A stretch of DNA of 64,000 nucleotides from contig NZ_CP162487.1 of assembly GCF_041240605.1 (NCBI RefSeq), forward strand, positions 4,285,001 to 4,349,000, written 5' to 3'. Source of the stretch: Xanthomonas sp. DAR 80977 (GTDB taxonomy: Bacteria; Pseudomonadota; Gammaproteobacteria; Xanthomonadales; Xanthomonadaceae). Numbering within the stretch: the first letter of the stretch is position 1; each line of letters starts with the position of its first letter. This document shows positions 8,033 to 16,846 of this stretch, piece by piece. A program made the position numbers and the translations under genes. A model generated the notes under the pieces. That model was not told where the DNA came from and ran no database searches. It saw nothing but the letters and a program-made list of their open reading frames with translations.

Positions 8033-10518
8033 ACGTGCTGCGCCATGCCGCGCGCGCGCTGCGCCGGGAGCTGTTCGCCGGCGACCTGCTGACCGTGTTC
8101 GCCGCGCTGGTGCTGGGCGTGGCGGTGATGACCGCGGTCGGCACCCTGGTCGATCGCGTCACCCTGGCGCTGACCGGCAGCGCCGCCGAGGTGATCGGCG
8201 GCGACCTCGGCGTCACCGGGCGCCAGGACATTCCCGCCGCGTTCGCCGAGGAAGCGCAGCGCCGCGGCCTGCGGCATACGCGCCTGGTCAGCTTCCCCAG
8301 CGTGCTGTTCCACGGCGATGCCAGCCAGATGGCCAACATCAAGGCGGTCGCCGACGGCTATCCGTTGCGCGGCGACTTGCTGGTCGCGCGCGACACCGCC
8401 GGTGCCGGCAGCGAACGCGCTGGCCCGCCGCCGCGCGGCCAGGCCTACGCCGATCCGCGCCTGCTCGAGGCGCTGGGACTGAAGCTCGGCGACGACCTGG
8501 AATTCGGCGCCGGCACGCTGCGCGTGACCCGGGTGCTGCGCGCCGAGCCGGACGCCTCCGGCGAACTGATGCAGCTGTCGCCACCGCTGCTGGTCAACCG
8601 CGCCGACGTCGATGCCGCCGGCCTGCTCGGCCCGGGCAGCCGCGCCTCGTACCGGTTGATGTTCGCCGGCGCGCCGGGCGAGATCGCCGCGTTGCGCGAA
8701 TGGCTGGCGCCACGCGCCAAGGCGTTTCGCCTGGTCGGCATCGAGGATACCCAGCGCGGCGTGCGCGGCGCCTTCGATCGCGCCGGCCGCTTCCTGGCGC
8801 TGACCGCGCTGCTGGCGGTGCTGCTGGCCGGCGTCGCCACCGCGCTGGCCGCCAACCGCTTCGCGCTGCGCCGCATCGACACGGTCGCCGTGCTGCGCTG
8901 CCTGGGTGCGCGCCAGCGCGACATCCTCGGCGCGCTGGCGCTGCAGTTGCTGCTGCTGGCGATCCCGGCCTGCGCGCTCGGCGTGGGCCTGGGCATGCTG
9001 GCGCAGATCGGCCTGGTCGAAGCGCTGGGCAGCCTGATCCCGAACCGGCTGCCGCTGCCGCAGGCGACCCCGGCGCTGGCCGGCGCCGGCATCGGCCTGT
9101 TGCTGCTGCTGGGCTTCGGCCTGCCGCCGCTGCTGCGGCTGCGCAACGTCCCGCCGATGCGCGTGCTCAACCGCAGCTTCGCCGCGCTGCCGCCGACCTC
9201 GCTGCTGGTCTACGCCGCCGCGCTGGTCGCCACCGTGGTGCTGGCGGTGTACGCCACCGGCGATGGGGTGCTCGCGGCCTGGGTGCTGGGCGGGCTGACC
9301 CTGCTGGCCGCGCTCGCCGCGGCGGTCGGCAGCCTGCTGCTGGTGCTGCTGCGGCGGCTGCAGTCGCGCCTGCGCGGGCCATGGCGGCTGGGCCTGGCCG
9401 CGCTGACCCGGCGCCGCGCGCTGAGCGTGGTGCAACTGGTCGGGTTGTCGCTGTCGCTGTGCGCCTTGCTGCTGCTGGCGGTGATCGGCCCGGGCCTGCT
9501 CGGCCAGTGGCGCGACCGGCTGCCGGCGGACACGCCGAACTACTTCCTGATGAACATCCAGCCCGACCAGGCCGAGCACGTGCTCGGCACGCTGCGCGGG
9601 CTGGGCGTGACCGACGCGGCGGTGGAGCCGTTCAGCACCGGCAAGCTGGTGGCGATCAACGGCAAGCCGCCGCAGCGCCAGGACCAGGGTCCGGAAGACA
9701 GCGGCGATGGCGACGGCGTCGACCGCCCGATCAACTTCTCCTGGCGGCATGAATTTCCCGCCGCCAACCGCCTGCTGTCCGGGCGCTTCTGGGCCGCCGA
9801 CAGCACCGCGGCGGAGGCCTCGGTGGAGGAAGCCTGGGCGCAGCGCTACGGACTCAAGCTCGGCGACCGCATCACCCTGCTGCTCGGCGAGCAGCAGCGC
9901 AGCTTCACCGTCACCAGCATGCGCAAGGCCGACTGGGATTCGTTCCGGGTCAACTTCTTCCTGCTGCTCAACGCCGGCGCGGTGCAGGACGCGCCCTACA
10001 ACCTGATCTCCGCGTTCCACCTGCCGCGCGGGTCCGCCACGCAGCTGAGCGGCCTCAGCCGCACCTATCCGAACGTGTCGCTGCTGGACATCGACGCGAT
10101 CCTGGGGCGGGTGCGCGAGGTGATCGACCAGGTGGCGCAGGCGGTGCAGCTGGTGATGGGCTTCAGCCTGCTGGCCGGCGCGCTGGTGCTGCTGGCGGCG
10201 CTGCAGGCCACCGCCGGCGAGCGCCGCTACGACAGCGCGGTGCTGCGCACGCTGGGCGCGCGCCGCGGCCAGCTGCGCGGCGCGGTGCTGGTGGAATTCG
10301 GCGCGCTCGGCCTGCTCGCGGCGATCCTGGCGGTCGGCGCGGCGGCGGGGATCGGCGTGGTCGTGGCCAAGCAGGCGTTCGACCTGGCGCTGTCGCCGCC
10401 GTGGCCGGCGCTGCTGCTGGGCGGAGTCGGCGGCGTGCTGCTGAGCCTGCTGGCCGGCTGGTCGGGCACGCGCCGCATCCTGCGCACGCCGCCGGCCCTG
10501 GCCCTGCGCGAGAACTGA
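8029..10518 (+). CDS. ybbP: YbbP-like FtsX-family ABC permease
   Basis: Large integral membrane subunit of 829 residues, with two FtsX repeats and long periplasmic regions. The first helix (about 18-40) precedes a periplasmic domain of about 200 residues. A central bundle from about 260 to 490 (for example ALTALLAVLLAGVATALA and ALQLLLLAIPACALGVGLG) separates it from a second periplasmic domain (about 500-690), and a last bundle closes the protein with VVLLAALQATAGERRYDSAVLRTLGARR-type sequence. The family is thought to couple ATP hydrolysis to extraction or lipoprotein/lysophospholipid-related work in the envelope; linkage to tesA in distant bacteria suggests a shared pathway. It overlaps ybbA by 4 bp. 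Confidence 0.91.
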   Translation: MNVLRHAARALRRELFAGDLLTVFAALVLGVAVMTAVGTLVDRVTLALTGSAAEVIGGDLGVTGRQDIPAAFAEEAQRRGLRHTRLVSFPSVLFHGDASQMANIKAVADGYPLRGDLLVARDTAGAGSERAGPPPRGQAYADPRLLEALGLKLGDDLEFGAGTLRVTRVLRAEPDASGELMQLSPPLLVNRADVDAAGLLGPGSRASYRLMFAGAPGEIAALREWLAPRAKAFRLVGIEDTQRGVRGAFDRAGRFLALTALLAVLLAGVATALAANRFALRRIDTVAVLRCLGARQRDILGALALQLLLLAIPACALGVGLGMLAQIGLVEALGSLIPNRLPLPQATPALAGAGIGLLLLLGFGLPPLLRLRNVPPMRVLNRSFAALPPTSLLVYAAALVATVVLAVYATGDGVLAAWVLGGLTLLAALAAAVGSLLLVLLRRLQSRLRGPWRLGLAALTRRRALSVVQLVGLSLSLCALLLLAVIGPGLLGQWRDRLPADTPNYFLMNIQPDQAEHVLGTLRGLGVTDAAVEPFSTGKLVAINGKPPQRQDQGPEDSGDGDGVDRPINFSWRHEFPAANRLLSGRFWAADSTAAEASVEEAWAQRYGLKLGDRITLLLGEQQRSFTVTSMRKADWDSFRVNFFLLLNAGAVQDAPYNLISAFHLPRGSATQLSGLSRTYPNVSLLDIDAILGRVREVIDQVAQAVQLVMGFSLLAGALVLLAALQATAGERRYDSAVLRTLGARRGQLRGAVLVEFGALGLLAAILAVGAAAGIGVVVAKQAFDLALSPPWPALLLGGVGGVLLSLLAGWSGTRRILRTPPALALREN

Positions 10519-10602
10519 GCGCACTGCGGCGCGGCCTGGCATGCGGGTCGCGGCGATGAGGGATGCCTCGGCGAACGTTTGTTCTAGGCCAGCGGCGACG
10601 AT

Positions 10603-10670
10603 GTGCACCGCCGATAGAAATCGGCGGTGCACTCCGAATCCCCAATCCCGAATCCCCAATCCCCAATCCC
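10603..10670. repeat. Hairpin followed by AATCCC-type simple repeat (dispersed element)
   Basis: A perfect 12-bp-arm hairpin (gtgcaccgccga at 10603-10614, tcggcggtgcac at 10621-10632) is followed by tandem AATCCC/GAATCCCC units (10636-10670). A similar unit in reverse orientation lies upstream of ftsZ at 63911-63941. Together they occupy much of the 288-bp gap after ybbP; no gene is seen there. Confidence 0.7.
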
Positions 10671-10806
10671 ACGCAAGCGCCATATGCCGGTTGCGTATAA
10701 GCACCATCCGAATCGTTGCTTCAGCGCGCGCCCGGCGCTGCCTACAGTGGAGGGATGCCGCCTGCCCTAAGCGCGGCATCGCATCCTTCGCAGACGAGGC
10801 CAGAAC

Positions 10807-11703
10807 ATGGCGCGCGCATCCACCGCAACATGGCCTGCCCCCGCCGCGGCGCCGGCGGTCCGCATCGAGCCGTTCGCCGCGCCGCTGGGCGCGCAGGTGC
10901 TGGGCCTGGACCTGGCGCAGCCGCTGGATGCGGCCACGTTCGCGCTGCTGCATCGCGCGCACCTGCACTACCACGTGCTGGTGTTCCGCGACCAGCGCAT
11001 CACCCCGGCGCAGCAGGTGGCCTTCAGCCGCCGCTTCGGCCCGCTGCAGATCCACGTGCTGCGCCAGTTCCAGTTGCGCGAGCAGCCGGAAGTGCTGGTG
11101 GTGTCCAACATCAAGGAAAACGGCCAGCCGATCGGGCTGGGCGACGCCGGGCACTACTGGCACTCGGACCTGTCGTACAAGCCGACCCCGAGCCTGGGCT
11201 CGATGCTGCTGGCGCAGGAGTTGCCGGCCGAAGGCGGCGATACCCTGTTCGCCAACCAGCACCTGGCCTGGGACACGCTGCCGCCGGACCTGCAGCGCGC
11301 GGTCGACGGCCGCCTGGCCGAGCACAGCTACCTGGCCAAGTACGAGGAACTGCGCGCGCGCAATCCGTGGCGGCCGGCGCTGACCCAGGCGCAGATCGAC
11401 GAGGTGGCGCCGGTGCGCCACCCGGTCGTGCGCACCCATCCGGAAACCGGACGCCGCGCGCTGTTCGTCAGCGAGCACTTCACCACCCGCATCGTCGGCC
11501 TGCCGCAGGACGAAAGCGATGCGCTGCTGCAGGCGCTGTTCGCGCACAGCAGCGCCGATCCGCTGGTCTACCGGCATCGCTGGCAGGCGCACGACATGGT
11601 GTTCTGGGACAACCGCTCGGTCACCCACCTGGCCGGCGGCACCCCGGACCATCTGCGCCGGCGCCTGCACCGCACCACCATCGAGGGCGACGTGCCGTTC
11701 TAG
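10807..11703 (+). CDS. TauD/TfdA-family Fe(II)/2-oxoglutarate dioxygenase
   Basis: Cytoplasmic oxygenase of 298 residues that probably hydroxylates a small organic substrate and releases part of it, as TauD releases sulfite from taurine. The iron ligands are visible as HSD (His119, Asp121) and His274 in NRSVTHLAGG; Arg285 and Arg289 in the RRRLHRTT stretch are placed to bind 2-oxoglutarate. The length matches TauD. It is followed after 75 bp by a complete ABC importer (binding protein, ATPase, permease), the layout of taurine, alkylsulfonate or related uptake loci, so the importer presumably supplies its substrate. No ssuD-type flavin monooxygenase or sulfatase is nearby, so the substrate remains open. 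Confidence 0.9.
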   Translation: MARASTATWPAPAAAPAVRIEPFAAPLGAQVLGLDLAQPLDAATFALLHRAHLHYHVLVFRDQRITPAQQVAFSRRFGPLQIHVLRQFQLREQPEVLVVSNIKENGQPIGLGDAGHYWHSDLSYKPTPSLGSMLLAQELPAEGGDTLFANQHLAWDTLPPDLQRAVDGRLAEHSYLAKYEELRARNPWRPALTQAQIDEVAPVRHPVVRTHPETGRRALFVSEHFTTRIVGLPQDESDALLQALFAHSSADPLVYRHRWQAHDMVFWDNRSVTHLAGGTPDHLRRRLHRTTIEGDVPF

Positions 11704-11778
11704 GCCGACACCGCACCGACTCGGCGCATACGCCGCTGTCCCGCCACGCCGCCCTCCCCCCCCGCAACGGAGCGACGC

Positions 11779-12837
11779 ATGACCGTTTTCGATTCGCCCG
11801 CTTTCCCGGCCACCGCGCCGCCCGCCGCCGCCTCGCGGCGGCGGCGCTGGTTCGCCGCCGCGCTGCTCGCCATCGCGCTGCTGCACGGCCAGCCCGCGCA
11901 CGCCGAAGGCCGGCTGCGCATCGCCAAGCAGTACGGCATCGTCTACCTGCTGCTGGACGTGGCCCAGGAGCAGAAGCTGATCGAGAAGCACGGCAAGGCC
12001 GCCGGCATCGACATCGCGGTGGAGACCGTGCAGCTGTCCGGCGGCGCGGCCGCCAACGATGCGCTGCTGTCCGGTTCGATCGACGTGGCCGGCGCCGGCG
12101 TCGGCCCGCTGTTCACGCTGTGGGACCGCACCCGCGGCCGCCAGAACGTGCGCGGCGTGGCCTCGCTGGGCAACTTCCCCTACTACCTGATCAGCAACGA
12201 TCCGCGGATCAAGACCCTGGACGACTTCGGCCCGCGCGACCGCATCGCGGTGCCGGCGGTGGGCGTGTCGGTGCAGTCGCGGCTGCTGCAGCACGCCTCC
12301 GCGCAGCGCTGGGGCGAGAAGGCCTACAACCGGCTGGATGCGCAGCAGGTGGCGTTGCCGCATCCCGACGCGGCCGCGGCGATCATCCGCGGCGGCACCG
12401 AGATCACCGCGCACTTCGCCAGCCCGCCGTTCCAGGAACAGGAACTGGCGCGCAATCCGAAGGCGCACATCGTGCTCGACTCGTACGCGATCGAAGGCGG
12501 CCCCACCTCGGCCACGGTGCTGTACGCCACCGAGAAGTTCCGCCGCGACAACCCCAGGACCTACCAGGCCTTCGTCGCCGCGCTGGCCGAGGCGGCGCTG
12601 TTCGTGCAGCGCCAGCCGGAACAGGCGGCGGACCTGTTCGTGCGCCGCAACGGCGGCAAGATCGATCGCGCGCTGATGCTGCGCATCCTCAAGGACCCGA
12701 AGGTGCAGTTCAAGACCGCGCCGCAGAACACGCTCAAGCTCGGCCAGTTCCTGTACCGGATCGGCGCGATCAAGCAGGCGCCCGGCGCGGTCAAGGACTA
12801 TTTCTTCGACAGCGCGCAAGTCGCCGGAGGCAGCTGA
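11779..12837 (+). CDS. ABC transporter substrate-binding protein (SsuA/TauA/NMT1-like)
   Basis: Periplasmic solute receptor of 352 residues. An Arg-rich N terminus and hydrophobic stretch (RRWFAAALLAIALLHG) end in a likely cleavage site at AHA-EG near residue 42. The mature part starts LRIAKQYGIVYLLLDV and continues with QLSGGAAANDALLSGSIDVAGAGVGPLF, a pattern shared by SsuA, TauA and the NMT1/THI5-like fold, in which this loop lines the ligand cleft. It is the second gene of the dioxygenase-importer operon, one base apart from the ATPase gene. The fold is clear but does not identify the ligand; aliphatic sulfonate is the default guess from the neighbouring TauD-like enzyme. Confidence 0.9.
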   Translation: MTVFDSPAFPATAPPAAASRRRRWFAAALLAIALLHGQPAHAEGRLRIAKQYGIVYLLLDVAQEQKLIEKHGKAAGIDIAVETVQLSGGAAANDALLSGSIDVAGAGVGPLFTLWDRTRGRQNVRGVASLGNFPYYLISNDPRIKTLDDFGPRDRIAVPAVGVSVQSRLLQHASAQRWGEKAYNRLDAQQVALPHPDAAAAIIRGGTEITAHFASPPFQEQELARNPKAHIVLDSYAIEGGPTSATVLYATEKFRRDNPRTYQAFVAALAEAALFVQRQPEQAADLFVRRNGGKIDRALMLRILKDPKVQFKTAPQNTLKLGQFLYRIGAIKQAPGAVKDYFFDSAQVAGGS

Positions 12838-12838
12838 G

Positions 12839-13722
<884 letters not shown>

Positions 13723-13726
<4 letters not shown>

Positions 13727-14592
13727 GCGCCGCCGCGCCGCTGCGGCCGCCGATCCGCGCCGAGTACGAACGCCCGGTCGCGCCCTATGCCGCCACCGCG
13801 CCAGCGGTCGCACCGCGGCGGCGGCGGCTGCCGGACTGGCTGCGGCAGGCGCTGATCCTGCTGGCGCTGGCCGCGCTGTGGGAACTGGCGGCGTACCTGC
13901 TCGATGACGACCTGCTGCTGCCGGGCTTCGTGCAGACCGCGCGCGCCTTCGGCGAAGGCCTGTGGTCGGGCGAGTTGCCGGGCCGCGTCGGCGCCTCGCT
14001 GCGCATGCTCGCGCAAGGCTACGCGCTGGGCGTGGTACTGGCCTTCGCCCTGACCGCGCTGGCGGTCTCGAGCCGGATCGGCCGCGACCTGCTGGGCACG
14101 TTGACCGCGATGTTCAATCCGCTGCCGGCGATCGCCCTGCTGCCGCTGGCCTTGCTGTGGTTCGGCCTGGGCAACGGCAGCCTGGTGTTCGTGCTGGTGC
14201 ACGCGGTGCTGTGGCCGCTGGCGCTGAACACCTATGCCGGCTTCCAGGGCGTGCCGGAGACGCTGCGCATGGCCGGGCGCAACTACGGCCTGCGCGGCCT
14301 GCGCTACGTGGTCGCGATCCTGGTGCCGGCCGCGCTGCCGGCGATCCTGTCCGGGCTGAAGATCGCCTGGGCCTTCGCCTGGCGCACGCTGATCGCCGCC
14401 GAACTGGTGTTCGGCGCCACCTCCGGCCAGGGCGGCCTGGGCTGGTACATCTTCCAGAACCGCAACGAGCTGTACACCGACCGCGTGTTCGCCGGGCTGG
14501 CCATGGTGATCCTGCTCGGCCTGCTGGTGGAAGGCGCCGGCTTCCGCGTGCTGGAACGGTTCACCGTGCGTCGCTGGGGCATGCAGCGCTGA
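13723..14592 (+). CDS. ABC transporter permease (SsuC/TauC-like)
   Basis: Membrane subunit of the importer, 289 residues from the ATG that overlaps the ATPase stop by 4 bp; a longer upstream reading of this frame would run inside the ATPase gene and is not credible. After a Pro/Arg-rich cytoplasmic N terminus of about 30 residues come five or six helices, such as ALILLALAALWELAAYLL and LLGTLTAMFNPLPAIALLPLALLW in part. The coupling helix (EAA-type loop) is in GRNYGLRGLRYV followed by LPAILSGLKIAWAFAWRTLIAAEL, the usual BPD_transp_1 pattern of nitrate/sulfonate/taurine permeases. It is the last gene of the operon. Confidence 0.92.
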
Positions 14593-14784
14593 GGCGGGCG
14601 ACCACGCGCGCCTGCCCATCCGTGCCGGCGCGCGCGACTTGACTGGCGGCGCCGGCTTCGCCCAGCATCGCGGCGACTGCCGCTGGCGCACCGTCGTGCC
14701 CGGTTCGGCCACCGCCCGGTCAGCCTCGGCGAGCGCAAGGACCATGCCGGCAAGCGACAGCCCATTGCACAGCGTGCCGCCCCG

Positions 14785-15174
14785 GTGAGCGAGACGCCCG
14801 CCCGCAACGGCGTGCCGTACCTGGCCTGCATCCTGGCCGAGACCCGCAGCGGCCCGTACTACATCGCCACCGCACCGACCCCGCAGGCGCTGGATGGGCT
14901 GGGCAGACGCCTGCGCGAGCGCCATCACGTGCGCGGGCAAAGCGAAGACCCGGTCGCGATCCTGGCGGTGTGGTACGAGGAGTGCGAGAACGAAGTGGCC
15001 GCGTTGCTGCGGGCCGCGGAAATCTCCCGGCTCAGCCACTGCTGGCAGCGCGGCCTGATCGAGTCGCGCAACCCGCAGTGGCTGGACCTGAGCGGGCTGT
15101 CGGTCGGCTTCCCGCTGATCGTCACCCTGCCCGAGCACAAGGGCCTGAGCTACCACCTGGTGACCGACCTGTAG
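14785..15174 (+). CDS. GIY-YIG nuclease-like protein with degenerate motif
   Basis: Small protein of 129 residues with the layout of single-domain GIY-YIG proteins (YhbQ/UPF0213 type): LACILAE where these have a GIY-like strand, GPYYIATA in place of YIG, RRLRERHH for the helix with the conserved Arg, AVWYEECENEVAALLRAAEI for the Glu-bearing helix, and a closing NPQWLDL that matches the family's NPEWxDL. The first-strand Tyr is Cys and the Gly of YIG is Ala, so catalysis is doubtful, although Arg and Glu are kept. It may be a DNA-binding remnant or have another role. It stands alone between the importer operon and the heme operon, with which it converges. Confidence 0.7.
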   Translation: MSETPARNGVPYLACILAETRSGPYYIATAPTPQALDGLGRRLRERHHVRGQSEDPVAILAVWYEECENEVAALLRAAEISRLSHCWQRGLIESRNPQWLDLSGLSVGFPLIVTLPEHKGLSYHLVTDL

Positions 15175-15201
15175 GCCCTCGCCGCAGCGCGCGCTGGGGC
15201 G

Positions 15202-15238
15202 ACAAAAAAGGGAAGGCGCCAATCCCGGCCGCCTTCCC
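15202..15238 (-). terminator. Rho-independent terminator of the heme operon
   Basis: The inverted repeat gggaaggc (15210-15217) and gccttccc (15231-15238) is followed on the minus strand by TTTTTT (15204-15209). It lies just after the DUF6607 gene stop and could also end the converging plus-strand gene. Confidence 0.75.
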
Positions 15239-15265
15239 ACCCTGGCGCTGCGCCGGCAGCGGCGT

Positions 15266-16198
15266 TCAACGCTCGGCGGGCGCCGGCTCCACCCATTGCG
15301 CGAACACCGCGGCGATCCTGGCATCGGCCACCGGCTTGCCCTGTTGCACCGCCTCGGCCTGCTCGAACAGCGGCATGATCATCGCCATGCCGTCGAGCTT
15401 GGTCTTCAGGTGCACGCCCGGCGGCTTGCCGAGGAAGGCGTCCCAGTGCGCGCGCACCTTGGCCCAATAGCCCTGCGTCGCCTTCCAGTAGGCGTAGGCC
15501 GGCTTGAAGTCGACCTCATCGGTCTTGACGTAGTCGTTGAAGCCGAATTCGCGCGCGATCGGCTGCTGGCTGCCGTCGGGCTTGCGCAGCACCTTGGTGT
15601 TGAACTGCTCGTGGGTCCAGCCGGCCGGGGTCAGCGTGTGCCGGTTGATCACCGCCAGCGCGTTGTAGTCGCTGCGCTTGGTGTATTCGCGCCGCGGCAG
15701 CGGACGCCAGCTCAGGTCGCTGGTCCAGCTCGGATGGCCATCGGCGTAGTCCCAGCGGCCGGTGCCGCAGTAGCGCGGCGCATCGCTGACTTCGTACACG
15801 CACTGGGTCCAGGCGCCGCGGGTCGCCGCGGCGGCGAGCGGGCGCACCTGCCAGGTCTGGTCGGCGCTGAATTCGAACCGCTGCGGCGCCTCGTAGCTCC
15901 AGTCCTGGCGCCAGTGCTTGGTCACGTGGCCGCTCTTGCTGTCGACCAGCAGATGCTGCAGCACCACCTTGCGCGGGCTGTCCTCGACCACGATCACCAC
16001 TTCGTTGGCGCCGCTGCGCATCGCCGGCGCGCGCTCGTAGCCGGGCTTGAGCAGCACGGTCTCGTCGAAGGCGAAATCGACCAGGTACTCGCCCTGCATC
16101 GCCAGGATGCTGGCGCGGTCGCGCTGCGGATCGGCGTCCTGGGCGTGGGCGAGGCCGGTACCGGCGAGCAGGAGCAGGAACAGGAGCGGTGATTTCAT
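15266..16198 (-). CDS. DUF6607-type exported protein of heme operon
   Basis: Exported protein of 310 residues. The signal peptide MKSPLLFLLLLAGTGLAHA is cleaved before QDAD. The mature protein is rich in Trp and Tyr (HWRQDWSYEAP, WTSDLSWRPLPRREYTKR, FKPAYAYWK), suggesting a beta-rich or lipocalin-like fold that could bind a planar ligand. From memory this is the DUF6607 family, often found beside hemin receptors; that label is not verified here. It is the last gene of the hemP-receptor-hmuS-like operon, 45 bp after its neighbour, so a role in periplasmic heme handling is the natural inference. No catalytic motif was recognised. Confidence 0.82.
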   Translation of the reverse strand: MKSPLLFLLLLAGTGLAHAQDADPQRDRASILAMQGEYLVDFAFDETVLLKPGYERAPAMRSGANEVVIVVEDSPRKVVLQHLLVDSKSGHVTKHWRQDWSYEAPQRFEFSADQTWQVRPLAAAATRGAWTQCVYEVSDAPRYCGTGRWDYADGHPSWTSDLSWRPLPRREYTKRSDYNALAVINRHTLTPAGWTHEQFNTKVLRKPDGSQQPIAREFGFNDYVKTDEVDFKPAYAYWKATQGYWAKVRAHWDAFLGKPPGVHLKTKLDGMAMIMPLFEQAEAVQQGKPVADARIAAVFAQWVEPAPAER

Positions 16199-16243
16199 CG
16201 TCGTGGTCGTTGGCGGTGGCTGAGGAAAAAAGAGGGATGCGGA

Positions 16244-16840
16244 TTACAGGCGCAGCAGCGGCCATGGCCGCTCCGGATCGGGCCGCGCGGCGGGCCGGCC
16301 GGCGCGGGCGCAGCAGCAGTCGTCGACCAGCACTTCGCCTTCGGCCGCTTCCAGCCGCGCGATGCGCCGGGCGATGCTGGCGCCCAGCGGCGACACGCTG
16401 GCGACGCTGGCCGCCAGTTCGCCGTCGCTGGCGTGCAGGCGCAGCGCCCGCGCGCGCCAGTTGTCGCCGCTCAGGCGGCCGGCCACGCGCCGCCACAGGC
16501 GTTCGGCGACACCGGCATCGGTACTGCCGCCGTGGATCGCCGGCAGCGCCGACAGCAAGGCGTCCCAGGCCACGAAATCGCTGTCCGGCAGCAGGTACAG
16601 GCGCCAGCAGCAGCGCTCCTGGCGGTCGTAGAAGCACAGGCTCTCGAGCAAGCCGTCGCTGTCCACGCCCAGTTGCGCGCCGACACGCAGCGCATGGTTC
16701 CAGCCCATCAGTTCCGCGCCCAGCTGGGTGCGGTACAGGCACAGCACGGTGCCCAGCGCCGCCAGTTGCGCCGGACGCGGCAGCGGCGCGGATGCGGCGA
16801 TCCGGGTCGCGTCGGTGCTCGCTGGCGACGCCCTGCGCAT
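16244..16840 (-). CDS. HmuS/HutX-like heme utilisation protein
   Basis: Cytoplasmic protein of 198 residues resembling one half of HemS/HmuS or the HutX/ChuX proteins that bind or degrade heme after import. The stretch ELMGWNHALRVGAQLG, then ESLCFYDRQ and WRLYLLPDSDFVAWDALL, follows the family pattern of a strand ending in IQFFDxxG and an HKVY-like strand followed by an acidic, aromatic helix. Unlike HmuS the His of HKVY is Arg, and a cysteine cluster (DDCCCA) lies near residue 175. The gene starts 6 bp after the receptor gene stops, so co-translation is likely. The identification rests on pattern and context. Confidence 0.72.
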   Translation of the reverse strand: MRRASPASTDATRIAASAPLPRPAQLAALGTVLCLYRTQLGAELMGWNHALRVGAQLGVDSDGLLESLCFYDRQERCCWRLYLLPDSDFVAWDALLSALPAIHGGSTDAGVAERLWRRVAGRLSGDNWRARALRLHASDGELAASVASVSPLGASIARRIARLEAAEGEVLVDDCCCARAGRPAARPDPERPWPLLRL

Positions 16841-16846
16841 GCGCCG

